A stretch of DNA of 64,000 bases from Nocardiopsis gilva YIM 90087 (GCF_002263495.1 NZ_CP022753.1:5208001-5272000); one strand, 5' to 3'. Positions 40,920 to 49,860 are shown, counted from the stretch's first letter. Numbers and translations are program-made. The notes: a model not told the origin generated them from the letters alone.

Positions 40920-42054
40920 CGCACTGCCTTCGGGCCCGCGGTTCGAATAGTGCTTTTGTGCCGACGACCGTATCGGGAGCGTAGATCGTGATCAATAACC
41001 CGACCAGGAAAAACATCAAGATCACGCACGGTGAGTGAGTGATATGTTCCGTTCGGGCGTCAGAAAATGCGCTGGATGCGCCGATCGTGACAGATGTGCT
41101 CGCATCGGCCAGCCGTGTGGTGCCCGCGCACCGGGGACGCCAACCCGCATCACCCGATCCCTCAGCCTTTGCGACGACGGTATTCGGCGGATTATTTGGG
41201 ATCCACCCCGCTTAATCGTGCTTCGGTCAATTGATCGCTCCGACGCGTTCCGTGCAATTATGATGCGCCGGCGGTGGTACTTTCACGGTTTCAACACGAT
41301 TGCCTAACGAGGGCCGCGCGGACAGACACAGGGAAGGGCGGGACCGCCACCCCTAGGAACCACGAGTGTGGTCCCCGCACCCCTGACTTCAGGGATTCGC
41401 CCACTAGGCCATGGGATGCGTGATCGACGTCGAATGTGGTGGCAGCACCCGTGCGCGTCCGGGGTAAACACACCCGTGCGACGCACCTCGGTGACCTGCG
41501 AAGCTAAAGGCATCAGGAAAACCCCGGTAAAAGGTCGGAGGTGGGACGTGCGTTCCGATCATCGCCCGCTGCACGCGCGGCGCGCCCGCCGCGCCCCGCT
41601 CGGCATCAGGACATGCCAGGGGCACCGGGAGCGGCACGGCGACGCGGTCGCCCGCCTCGGCCACCAGCCACAAGGACCCTTCTCAAGATCCTTTCCGACC
41701 TGGCCGTTCGAAATCGTCCGCCCGGTTCACCCGCCGGACGGGACTACGAACATCCTTACTACACAAATGACTAAGACGTATGTATACTCACCACCGCAAT
41801 CGAACCATACCCCGTGGCCGTTAAGGCCAAAGAGAACACCACGGCCGGATGTGCACAGCGGCCCGATTCGCCCAGCCGGGCGCGCCCACATCAGAAATTG
41901 AACGCGCCCGATCCCCCAACTGATATTCTCCCGCGATGCGAACAAAGATCATGAACCTCACGACATGATCGGCATTCTGCACCACATCCGTTCTGTTGCG
42001 GGCACTTCAGGACAAACACATACCCTGTCATAATCATCGAAGGTGGGATCTCTC
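40920..42054. other. gene-free AT-richer kilobase at the cluster edge
   Basis: About 1.1 kb in which no ORF shows a recognisable protein or consistent high-GC codon bias. The stretches near 41160-41300 and 41740-42050 are AT-richer than the surrounding DNA. Small inverted repeats occur (for example CCCTG-actt-CAGGG near 41380). It could be remnant mobile DNA or a regulatory region for the ABC ATPase gene. Confidence 0.5.
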
Positions 42055-42798
42055 GTGCGATCGTCGGTAGAATTGAGCGCCCCCGGTGTCCATGAGTTCC
42101 GCGATGAACAGGACAGCCTCATATCCCGCGCGGAGGCGCCGCAGCCTTTCGCTCTGCAACTGAGTGGACTGTGCAAGCAGTTCAGCGACAAACTGGTGAT
42201 GGACCACGCCGAACTCTGCGTCCCGGATCGCTGTGTTTTCGGCCTCGTCGGCCCCGCAGGGGCCGGTAAGACCACCCTGTGGTCGATGTCCGTCGGGCTC
42301 CTCCCGCCCGACCAGGGCGATGTCCGGATCTTCGGGATGGACATGTGGTCGGAGCCGGCGCGCGCCAAAGCGGTGCTCGGGGCGCTGCCCGATGAGCCGT
42401 CGATTCCCGATCACTGGACCGGCCGGGACTGGCTGACCTCCGTCGCGATGTGGAACGGGCTGGACCCGGTCAAGCTCGCGGTCCGCGCCGAGCAGCTGCT
42501 GGGGCTGTGGGACCTCACCGAGGCCGAGACCACGCTCGTCCGGGAGTACTCCACCAGCCTGCGCAAGAAGATGGGGCTCGTCGTCGCGCTGCTGCCCAGT
42601 CCCCGGCTGCTGATGCTCGACGACCCGTTCGTCGGCGTCGATGCGGAGTCCGCCGAGATGATGCAGGAGATGCTGCGCTCCTACGTGGACGACGGCGGCA
42701 CCGTGGTCCTCTCGACCGAGGCGGAGGACCTGGCCGAGGAGGCGTGCGACGACGCCGCGGTGATCGTCGACGGGCGGTTGTTCCCCGGCCGGTGCTGA
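42055..42798 (+). CDS. orphan ABC-type ATPase with altered catalytic motifs
   Basis: ABC-2-type nucleotide-binding protein, 247 aa, with no permease gene next to it. Seen: an intact Walker A (GPAGAGKTT, residues 66-74) and a typical helical part. Three key positions deviate: the signature reads YSTSLRKK (Ser168 where Gly is expected), the Walker B end reads LLMLDDP (Asp190 for catalytic Glu) and the switch reads VVLSTEAED (Glu222 for His). ATP binding is likely; hydrolysis is doubtful. The start is uncertain (GTG 42055 with AAGGTGGG upstream, or GTG 42043). It is convergent with the LAL regulator and the only rightward gene in the cluster part. Confidence 0.75.
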   Translation: MRSSVELSAPGVHEFRDEQDSLISRAEAPQPFALQLSGLCKQFSDKLVMDHAELCVPDRCVFGLVGPAGAGKTTLWSMSVGLLPPDQGDVRIFGMDMWSEPARAKAVLGALPDEPSIPDHWTGRDWLTSVAMWNGLDPVKLAVRAEQLLGLWDLTEAETTLVREYSTSLRKKMGLVVALLPSPRLLMLDDPFVGVDAESAEMMQEMLRSYVDDGGTVVLSTEAEDLAEEACDDAAVIVDGRLFPGRC

Positions 42799-42801
42799 CG
42801 A

Positions 42802-42833
42802 AGGGCGTGCCCACCGAATGATGAGCACGCCCT
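42802..42833. terminator. hairpin between convergent genes
   Basis: A 9-bp stem (42802-42810 with 42825-42833) with a 14-base loop starts just after the ABC ATPase stop and faces the convergent regulator gene. Confidence 0.5.
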
Positions 42834-42907
42834 GATGAGCGAATCTGTGATCTCTTGTGGACCCTGTACCTCGTGCGGCCGGGGGGACGCCGCACGACGG
42901 CCCCGAG

Positions 42908-45766
42908 TCAACTCGCGCTGTCGGCCATGAGCAGGGGGAGCTCGGTCGGCAGATCGGTGCGCCGGTTGACGTTGAGCTTGCGGTAGACCCGGGTCAGGTG
43001 CTGCTCGACGGTGCTCACCGTGATGAACAGCTTGCCCCCGATCTCCCTGTTGGTGTGGCCCAACGCGGCCAGGGCGGCCACCCGCCGCTCGGCGTCGCTC
43101 AGGACCGCGAACACCTCGGCCTCGGGCGACGCCGCCTTGTCGCCGCCGACACCGTCGGAGCCCTCACTGGGGAGCAGCCGCTGGCACAGCGCCTCGGCGT
43201 TGCAGCTCTTGGCGATCTGCTTGGCGCGGCGCGCCATCAGCCGTGCGCGGGCGAACTCCCCGAGCTTGTGGTGGGCGTCGCTGAGGTCCGCGAGGGCCAG
43301 GGCGAGTTCGAGCCGGTCGCCGCTCTCCTGGAGGCGCTCCACCGCCTCCTTGAGCATCGGCGCCCGCTTCTTGACGTCGCTCGTGGCCGCGAGGACCCGC
43401 AGCGACATCCCCCGCACCCGCGGGTTCCCGGCCCCCGGCCGCCCCAGCTGCTCGACGACGAGCTCCCGCGCCGTGTCCGGCCGACCGAGGCGCAGGTACA
43501 CCTGGGCCGACGCGGTCCGCCACGGCAGCAGTCCGGGGAGGTCGAGGTTCCACTCCTTGACCAGGGATCCGCAGGTCTGGAAGTCACCGAGCGCGGCGTG
43601 CAGCCGGTTCGAGGCCAGGTAGTAGTGGCCCCGCGCGTAGAGGTAGCGCGGCCAGAACCAGGTCTGTGCCATGTTCTCCGGCACGACCTGCTTGGTTAGC
43701 TCTTCGGCCTCGGTGAGCCGCCCCATGGCGGTGGTCGCCTGGAGCAGATGGGCCATCGGCGAACCGACGACCACCCCCCAGCTCTGCGGGGACATGTCGG
43801 TCAGCGCTTGGCGAGCGTACCGCTCGGCCGCCGCGAGGTCGCCCTGGCGCAGCGCGATGCGCGCCCGCATATCGGCGAGGACCGCCGACCACGCGTGCAG
43901 CCCGCGAAGCTTGGCCTCGTCCCCGAGCGTGACGCACCACTGCACGGCCTTGTCCAGCCGGTCGGCGTGGATGAAGACGAGCAGCGCCCCCAGAACGGAC
44001 TCGAGAACGGTCTCCGAAAGGCGGCAGCTCTGCAGCACCTGCTCGGCGCGGCCGATGGCTTCGTCGCCCCGGCCGTTGTTCATCACATCGGTGAGCGTGG
44101 CCTCCGTGCGCACTCCCCGATGCCGTTCGACCGTTGTGCCGTCTCTGCCCTGCTGACCCCGGGTCCTCGGCCCGGGCACCGCCCCCTGCCGCGCGGCACC
44201 GTGCCCCATGAAGACGGGGGTGCCGCCGGCTGTCGGTAGGCGTGGGTGGCACAGGCGCAGCCAGTCCCTGGTGAGGTTGAGCTCCGCCTCCGTCCAGGCG
44301 TCGGCCTCGTGCTGGGCCCCTTCGAACCAGTCGAGCGTCCCGGCCGCCTCCTCGCCCCGACCGTGCCAGAGCAGGTACCTGCCGAGCGCCATGACGTCGG
44401 CGCCCTCCAAGTGCCCCTCCTCGAAAGCGGTCGTCAGCGGGGGGATCAGGCGTGAGACCGCCGAGGGGTTGACCCCCCACTGAACGCGTGCGAGCAGCGC
44501 CGTGATGACGGCCCGCCTGCGCTCGTCCCCGGAGGCCCGCGCGGCCAGGTCGAGGCACTCGATGGCACGCTCCGCCTCCCCCATGGCGAGCGCGTGCTTG
44601 GCGGCGTCGCGCAGGACCTCCGCCATCCAGTCCTCGTCGACGCCGCCCCCGGCGGTGATGAGGTGGTCGGCGATCTCGGCCGGGTCCGCTCCTTCCTGGT
44701 ACATCAGCCGTGCCGCCCGCAGATGCATGACCGCCTGGCCCTCAGGCGCCAGGTCGCCGAGCACCGCGGCGCGGACCGCGGGGTGCCGGAACCCGACATC
44801 GTCCAGCAGGCCCGTCGTGTTCAGCGCGGCCAGGACCGGCTCGACCGATGCCGCCTTCACCTTGAGCAGGCGGGCGACCGCGAACGCCGACGCGGACGGG
44901 CCGAGCAGCGCCACCGCGTGCGCGACCTCGAGCAGCCGCGGCTCCCATCGGTGCAGGCAGGACAGGACCGCCTGCCGAAAGGACTCCCCTGGCACGAGGT
45001 CCGCCGCACCGGCGCCGCTGTCGGTCGCGGTGTGGTGGTGGTCCTCGATCAGCCCGTGCAGGAGGACGAGGTTGCCGCCGCTGACCGCGTGGTAGACGGG
45101 GGACAGCCGTCGGGCGTCCTCCGTGCCCATGTGCTGCCGCAGTAGCTCCTCGACGCCATCGGGGGACAGCGGCGTCAGCCGGATGCGGCCGCAGTTGGGC
45201 TGCCGGGTCAGTTCGGCGTGGAACAACGGGTAGGCGGGCCGAGGCTGCTGCCATTCGCTGAGCACCATCATGGCCCGGCTGGATGTCAGCCGCCGCTGGA
45301 TGTAAAGGAGCGCCTGCAAACTCGGACCGTCCGCGTGCTGTACGTCGTCGACGCTCAGCACCACGGAACGTTCACGTGCCAGTTCCAGCAGCAACGCGCA
45401 CAACCCGTAGGCGACGTGGGCGTGCCGCTGGCCGAGGGTGACCGGATCCGGTTCGTCGGCGGTGAAGCCCATCGGCTCCGGCCGCAGCAGGTACTCCACC
45501 CGCTCCGACATCCCGTGGGGAAGGACGGCGGAACGGAACAGCTGACCCATCACACCGAGCGGCAGGACGCGCTCCGCACGTGAACCGGCGGCGTGGAGGA
45601 CCAGTGCCCCCTGGTCGGCGGCGTGCTCGTGAAAAGCACTCACGAGTTCGCTCTTGCCGCTCGCCCCAGGACCGGTGACCAGCACGACCTGCCCTTTACC
45701 GTTCACACTCTCGGTGAACAGTCGATTCAATGTCTCTAATTCACGTCTCCGCTCCGCCATCTGCAT
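42908..45766 (-). CDS. LAL-family (large LuxR-type) transcriptional regulator
   Basis: Probable pathway-specific activator of the polyketide cluster, 952 aa. Seen: an N-terminal ATPase domain with Walker A TGPGASGKSELV (about residue 31) and Walker B VVLSVDDVQHAD, a long helical TPR-like middle, and a C-terminal LuxR helix-turn-helix (LSDAERRVAALAALGHTNREI, with VSTVEQHLTRVYRKL). Size and layout match LAL regulators such as PikD. Leu10 is encoded by TTA (45737-45739 on the + strand as taa), a codon tied to bldA tRNA control in streptomycetes. Starts at 45775 (GTG), 45766 and 45760 are possible; 45766 is chosen. Confidence 0.9.
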   Translation of the reverse strand: MQMAERRRELETLNRLFTESVNGKGQVVLVTGPGASGKSELVSAFHEHAADQGALVLHAAGSRAERVLPLGVMGQLFRSAVLPHGMSERVEYLLRPEPMGFTADEPDPVTLGQRHAHVAYGLCALLLELARERSVVLSVDDVQHADGPSLQALLYIQRRLTSSRAMMVLSEWQQPRPAYPLFHAELTRQPNCGRIRLTPLSPDGVEELLRQHMGTEDARRLSPVYHAVSGGNLVLLHGLIEDHHHTATDSGAGAADLVPGESFRQAVLSCLHRWEPRLLEVAHAVALLGPSASAFAVARLLKVKAASVEPVLAALNTTGLLDDVGFRHPAVRAAVLGDLAPEGQAVMHLRAARLMYQEGADPAEIADHLITAGGGVDEDWMAEVLRDAAKHALAMGEAERAIECLDLAARASGDERRRAVITALLARVQWGVNPSAVSRLIPPLTTAFEEGHLEGADVMALGRYLLWHGRGEEAAGTLDWFEGAQHEADAWTEAELNLTRDWLRLCHPRLPTAGGTPVFMGHGAARQGAVPGPRTRGQQGRDGTTVERHRGVRTEATLTDVMNNGRGDEAIGRAEQVLQSCRLSETVLESVLGALLVFIHADRLDKAVQWCVTLGDEAKLRGLHAWSAVLADMRARIALRQGDLAAAERYARQALTDMSPQSWGVVVGSPMAHLLQATTAMGRLTEAEELTKQVVPENMAQTWFWPRYLYARGHYYLASNRLHAALGDFQTCGSLVKEWNLDLPGLLPWRTASAQVYLRLGRPDTARELVVEQLGRPGAGNPRVRGMSLRVLAATSDVKKRAPMLKEAVERLQESGDRLELALALADLSDAHHKLGEFARARLMARRAKQIAKSCNAEALCQRLLPSEGSDGVGGDKAASPEAEVFAVLSDAERRVAALAALGHTNREIGGKLFITVSTVEQHLTRVYRKLNVNRRTDLPTELPLLMADSAS

Positions 45767-46746
45767 CCGCGTCACCGTCCTCTATTTGCGTCTCTGCATA
45801 AAAGGGTGAGTCGGTGAGACCCGGACCCCTCTCTGCCCCACGCCAACCTACCCGCGGGAGAAAGTGAAGTACAAGCGTCTAACTTTGCGACTCTCCGCAT
45901 GCGGGTGTACACTAATCGGCACTATCGCCGTGCCAGTTGGGTGTTTTCCGGCAGCATCGACTAAAGGTCAGCGGCAGTGCCACGAATGGCCACCTGGACG
46001 ACAGGCCACGGACTTCCCCCGGTCGACAAATCGCCCACTGATGACCGAAACCGGATAACTGGCAAGCCCCGAAACACGCGCTTCACACCGCGTTCATGGG
46101 GGCACTTAATGATGTGAATCCATGGTACTTCAGCCGACCCACCGTCGGAGCATCCACCCCCGGAGACGGCGCCGACCACCTCAGCGATCGGCATCTGGGC
46201 AGGTGGGGCGGCATGCGCGTCGGCGCTGCCGAACGACCGAATTCACCGCACCTTCACGTGGTCGACCACGCGGCGCCCTTGACGGAACTCTCACGTCGCG
46301 CCCGACCGCCCGATCATGCGATTCTTCATGATCATTTAGCGTCAACGGGCCGGACTCATGATCTTGACACCGAAGAATGTCGAAATTTGGCCCCCGACGG
46401 GGGGCATGAACCCCGGGTGAATGTCGAGCGGCGCTCGGATCCGCCTTGCCCCCGCCAGAAGGGGAACGAGACGGGCCGAACGCCGCCACAGCTACATTCT
46501 GCAAGATGTTGAATCCGGGATAATGTCCGGACGCGGCCACCCCACAACCGCGGCTAGGGGAATTACACGAGATCGACCGTCGACGTTTTCGCTTTCAACG
46601 ACCTGATCATTCCCTGTAAACGCACCGCACACTCAGAGCGTCGCGCCGAGCTCACCACCGGTGACCATTCGGTGCGAAGACCGGCCGAAGTCCTGGTCAC
46701 TTCCGGCCCCCGCGTTCTCCGCGCCCTGCACCGGCCACGCACGGCC
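45767..46746. other. gene-free kilobase upstream of the LAL regulator
   Basis: About 980 bases between the regulator start and the thioesterase stop, AT-richer than flanking genes, with no credible coding sequence. TCATGAT occurs twice exactly 30 bases apart (46326 and 46356), with GATCATG at 46312. TCCGG...CCGGA lies at 46514-46531. The regulator's promoter must be here. Confidence 0.5.
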
Positions 46747-47526
46747 TCAGTCGCGGACGGGCGACCGGCTCTCGATGTGGTCGGTCATCACCTTCATCAC
46801 CGCGGCGGCATGCGCGGTCAGGAAGAAGTGCCCGCCCTCGTACACGTGCAGGTTGAACCCGCCGCTGGTGTGATCCGCCCACATCCGCGCCTCGTCGAGG
46901 GTCACCTGGGCGTCGTCGTCGCCGGTCATGGCGATGATCGGGCAGCTCACGTCCGGACCCGGGGTGTAGCGGTAGGTCTCGGCGGCCCGGTAGTCGGCGC
47001 GCACGGCGGGGAGGATCATCCGCAGGATCTCCTCATCCCCCAGGACGGCGGCGTCCGTCCCGCTCATCCGCTTCAGTTCGGTGATGATCCGGTCATCGTC
47101 CGCGAGGTGCACCCGCTCGTCCCGAAACGCCGTCGGCGCCCGCCGACCCGACACGAACAGGCCGGTCGCGGTGACTCCCTCCTGTTCCAGCCGCCGCGCG
47201 ACTTCGAAGGCCAACGACGCCCCCATGCTGTGGCCGAACATGGCCACGGGGCGGTCGGTCCAGGCGCGCAGCTCCGGCACGACCAGTTCGGCCAGCTTCT
47301 CGATGTCATCGACACACGGCTCGGAACGCCGGTCCTGGCGCCCCGGGTACTGGATCGCGAGCACGTCGACCGCCGGGGACATCGCCTGGGAGACGGGGTG
47401 GAAGAACGTGGCCGATCCCCCCGCGTGCGGAAAGCAGACCAGACGCGTGCGGGCCTCCGGCGCCGGGTGGAACCGGCGAATCCACGCGCCGTTGCCTCCG
47501 CGTTCTCCTGACTGTGCTGCCTTCAC
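46747..47526 (-). CDS. type II (editing) thioesterase
   Basis: Stand-alone alpha/beta-hydrolase thioesterase that removes wrong or stalled acyl groups from PKS carrier domains. Seen: 259 aa with RLVCFPHAGGSATFF at the N terminus, the nucleophile motif FGHSMGASLAFE, the catalytic Asp region CPIIAMTGDDDAQV and the His in YEGGHFFL. The GTG start overlaps the accE stop (GTGA) with AAGGG seven bases upstream, so it is coupled to the carboxylase genes. Confidence 0.92.
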   Translation of the reverse strand: MKAAQSGERGGNGAWIRRFHPAPEARTRLVCFPHAGGSATFFHPVSQAMSPAVDVLAIQYPGRQDRRSEPCVDDIEKLAELVVPELRAWTDRPVAMFGHSMGASLAFEVARRLEQEGVTATGLFVSGRRAPTAFRDERVHLADDDRIITELKRMSGTDAAVLGDEEILRMILPAVRADYRAAETYRYTPGPDVSCPIIAMTGDDDAQVTLDEARMWADHTSGGFNLHVYEGGHFFLTAHAAAVMKVMTDHIESRSPVRD

Positions 47527-47789
47527 TCCGTGTCCCTTCTGGCCGTGACCGGCCGTCGTCCGGCGTGTGCCACCGGGTGTTCCTCCGCCCAGGCCCCGGG
47601 CGGGGTGTAACCGCGCCACTGGGTCCAGCGCGCCGACCTCGGAGCCGAACGCTGTGGGCTGGACGCCCCGGCCCTGCTCCGCATGAGAGCCAGGACCGCC
47701 ACCGTGATCGCGGCGATCTCCTCGTCGTCCGGGGAGCCCCGGACGATCCGCATGAACGGGGCCTCCCGGCCCTCCTGTGCCGCGCCCAT
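47523..47789 (-). CDS. accE: acyl-CoA carboxylase epsilon subunit
   Basis: Small actinobacterial subunit that binds and stimulates the carboxylase complex. Seen: 88 aa; the conserved part FMRIVRGSPDDEEIAAITVAVLAL is followed by a basic linker and the ending RGYTPPGAWAEE. The ATG overlaps the beta-subunit stop by one base (TGATG) and the stop overlaps the thioesterase start, so all three are translationally linked. Confidence 0.88.
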   Translation of the reverse strand: MGAAQEGREAPFMRIVRGSPDDEEIAAITVAVLALMRSRAGASSPQRSAPRSARWTQWRGYTPPGAWAEEHPVAHAGRRPVTARRDTE

Positions 47790-49402
47790 CAGACCGGTGG
47801 GTTGCCGTGCTTGCGGGCGGGCAGCGGCGCGTGCTTGGTACGCAGCATCTCCAGGGCGTCGATGAGGGTCGCCCTGGTCAGCGCCGGGTCGATGACGTCG
47901 TCCACCAGACCGCGCTCCGCGGCGTAGTAGGGGTGCATGAGCTCCTCGCGGTACTCCTTGATCCGCTGTTCCCGGGCCACCTCGGGGTCGGGGGCGGCGG
48001 CGATCTCGCGGCGGAAGACGACGTTGGCCGCGCCGTCGGCGCCCATCACCGCGATCTCGTTGGTCGGCCAGGCGAACGACAGGTCGGAGCCGATCGAGCG
48101 GGAGTCCATCACGATGTAGGCGCCGCCGTAGGCCTTGCGGACGATGAGCTGGATCCGCGGCACGGTGGCCGCGCAGTAGGCGTGCAGCAGCTTGGCGCCG
48201 TGCCGGATGATGCCGCCGTGCTCCTGCTCCTTGCCGGGCATGAAGCCGGGGACGTCGACCAGCGTCAGCAGGGGGATGTTGAAGGCGTCGCAGACCTGGA
48301 CGAAGCGCGCCCCCTTCTCCGAGGACTGGATGTCGAGCACACCGGCCAGGGAGGCCGGCTGGTTGGCGATGACGCCCACCACATGCCCGTCCATCCGGGC
48401 GAAGCCGCAGATGATGTTGGTGGCCCAGGAGGCGTGCACCTCGAACAGGTCGCCGTCGTCGACGATCTCTTCGATCACGGCGCGCATGTCGTAGGACCGG
48501 TTGGGGTCGGCCGGGACCAGGTCGAGCAGGCTGTCGTTGCGCCGGTCGGCGGGGTCATCGCAGTGCACGGCGGGCGGAAGCTCGCGGTTGTTCTGCGGCA
48601 GCAGCGACAGCAGGTAGCGGACTTCCTCGATGCACTCCTTCTCGTCGTCGTAGATGAAGCCGCTCGCGCCCGAGACCGAGGCGTGCACCCGGGCGCCGCC
48701 GAGGTCCTCGTGGCTGATCTCCTCGCCGGTCACCGACTGGACGACGTCCGGCCCGGTGATGTACATCTGCGCCGAGCCCTCGACCATGAACACGAAGTCG
48801 GTGAGCGACGGCGAGTAGGTGGCGCCGCCCGCGCACGGGCCGAGCATGACGCTGATCTGCGGGATAACACCGGAGGCCTGGACGTTGCGGCGGAAGATGC
48901 CGCCGTATCCGGCCAGTGCGGTGACGCCCTCCTGGATCCGCGCCCCGGCGCCGTCGCTGAGGGCGACCAGGGGTGCCCCGGCCGACTCGGCCAGGTCCAT
49001 GAGCTTGTGGATCTTCTCCGCGTGCGCCTCGCCCAGGGACCCGCCGAAGATGCGGAAGTCGTGGGCGTAGACGAAGACCTTGCGGCCGTGGACGAGCCCC
49101 CAGCCCGTCACGACGCCGTCGGTGTAGGGGCGGCGGGCCTCCAGCCCGAAGCCGGAGGCGCGGTGGCGGCGAAACCGTTCGATCTCGCGGAAGGTGCCCT
49201 CGTCGAAGAGCAGATCGATCCGCTCGCGCACGGTCAGCTTGCCCTTGGCCCACTGCGCCTCGGTGGACCGCAGCCCGGGGCCCTGGCGGGCCGCGTCGGC
49301 GAACTCGCTCAGTTCGGCCACTCGCGCCCGCAGGTCGGGGGGTCCCGCGGCGGTGTCCGTGGTCCCCGCTCCCCCGATGTCGTCAGCCTCTGTCACGGTC
49401 AT
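47789..49402 (-). CDS. accB: acyl-CoA carboxylase beta (carboxyltransferase) subunit
   Basis: Moves CO2 from carboxybiotin to an acyl-CoA. Seen: 537 aa with the two crotonase-like halves, GAGARIQEGVTALAGYG and GPCAGGATYSPS (oxyanion glycines) in the first, and VDVPGFMPGKEQEHGGIIRHGAK in the second. The specificity position (YGGAYIVMDS) is Ile430, where S. coelicolor PccB has Asp422 and its AccB has Ile, suggesting acetyl-CoA acceptance and malonyl-CoA output. The biotin alpha subunit is not in the window. ATG 49402 has GGATGG six bases upstream. It is the head of the accB-accE-TEII group. Confidence 0.88.
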   Translation of the reverse strand: MTVTEADDIGGAGTTDTAAGPPDLRARVAELSEFADAARQGPGLRSTEAQWAKGKLTVRERIDLLFDEGTFREIERFRRHRASGFGLEARRPYTDGVVTGWGLVHGRKVFVYAHDFRIFGGSLGEAHAEKIHKLMDLAESAGAPLVALSDGAGARIQEGVTALAGYGGIFRRNVQASGVIPQISVMLGPCAGGATYSPSLTDFVFMVEGSAQMYITGPDVVQSVTGEEISHEDLGGARVHASVSGASGFIYDDEKECIEEVRYLLSLLPQNNRELPPAVHCDDPADRRNDSLLDLVPADPNRSYDMRAVIEEIVDDGDLFEVHASWATNIICGFARMDGHVVGVIANQPASLAGVLDIQSSEKGARFVQVCDAFNIPLLTLVDVPGFMPGKEQEHGGIIRHGAKLLHAYCAATVPRIQLIVRKAYGGAYIVMDSRSIGSDLSFAWPTNEIAVMGADGAANVVFRREIAAAPDPEVAREQRIKEYREELMHPYYAAERGLVDDVIDPALTRATLIDALEMLRTKHAPLPARKHGNPPV

Positions 49403-49753
49403 CCGCATCCATCCGTTCGGTCAGGCGATTCCACGCGATCGGCCCGGCCGAGGCCGGCGCCTGCCCCCGCGCACCCTTGCTCCGGTCCGCGCGCACTGGC
49501 GCAGGACCGGGCCTGGACATACGTTCGGATAAACAAGCCAACACTCATTAAACCGAGGACTGGTCGAGTGTCGCTACAGTTCTCACCCCCTAAGCTCGGC
49601 GCCGTTTCCCCCTACTCATCGGCCCACGTCGACGACCTCGGTGATCATGCTCTTCGGGGTCGCCCCACTACTCTTCGCGCGCGGTTTCTGGGCGTAGCTA
49701 TCTCGTCCTGAGCGTTTGGCCCTTACGCGCGGTGCCGACCCCTGCCCGCTCCC

Positions 49754-49819
49754 CCGTTGATCTCGGAGATATCGACCGAATAGCGGCGGATATTCGGTCG
49801 ATATCTCCGAGATCAACGG
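49754..49819. repeat. dispersed palindrome, copy 2 (downstream of PKS)
   Basis: Perfect 29-bp arms (49754-49782 and 49791-49819) with an 8-base loop. It shares the outer CCGTTGATCTCGG and inner ACCGAATA parts with copy 1 at 35375-35444, but the eight bases between differ in both arms with pairing kept. It sits 41 bases past the PKS stop on the - strand. Confidence 0.92.
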
Positions 49820-49849
49820 AGGGCTGCACCGGCGGACCGGTGCAGCCCT
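49820..49849 (-). terminator. hairpin after the PKS gene
   Basis: A 13-bp stem (49820-49832 with 49837-49849) with a 4-base loop lies 12 bases downstream of the PKS stop and directly abuts palindrome copy 2. No T-run follows. Confidence 0.65.
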
Positions 49850-49860
49850 CGGGGCGTCGC

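Larger units (their letters stand above)
49403..49860. other. intergenic region between PKS and carboxylase genes
   Basis: About 458 bases without a gene. It contains two hairpins near the PKS stop (49754-49819 and 49820-49849) and, nearer accB, two TAGGGGG-type motifs on the - strand (at about 49586-49592 and 49606-49613), possible regulator sites for the accB operon. Confidence 0.6.

Noticed and set aside
41368-41901. A 177-codon + strand ORF in the gap left of the ABC ATPase
   Set aside because: No homology-like motif, mixed codon usage and overlap with equally poor ORFs in other frames.
45864-46058. A 64-codon ORF starting GTG with a hydrophobic stretch and LSACGC, like a lipoprotein signal
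   Set aside because: Codon bias is unlike a real gene here, the ribosome binding site is too close to the start and the C-terminal part is random; kept as noncoding.
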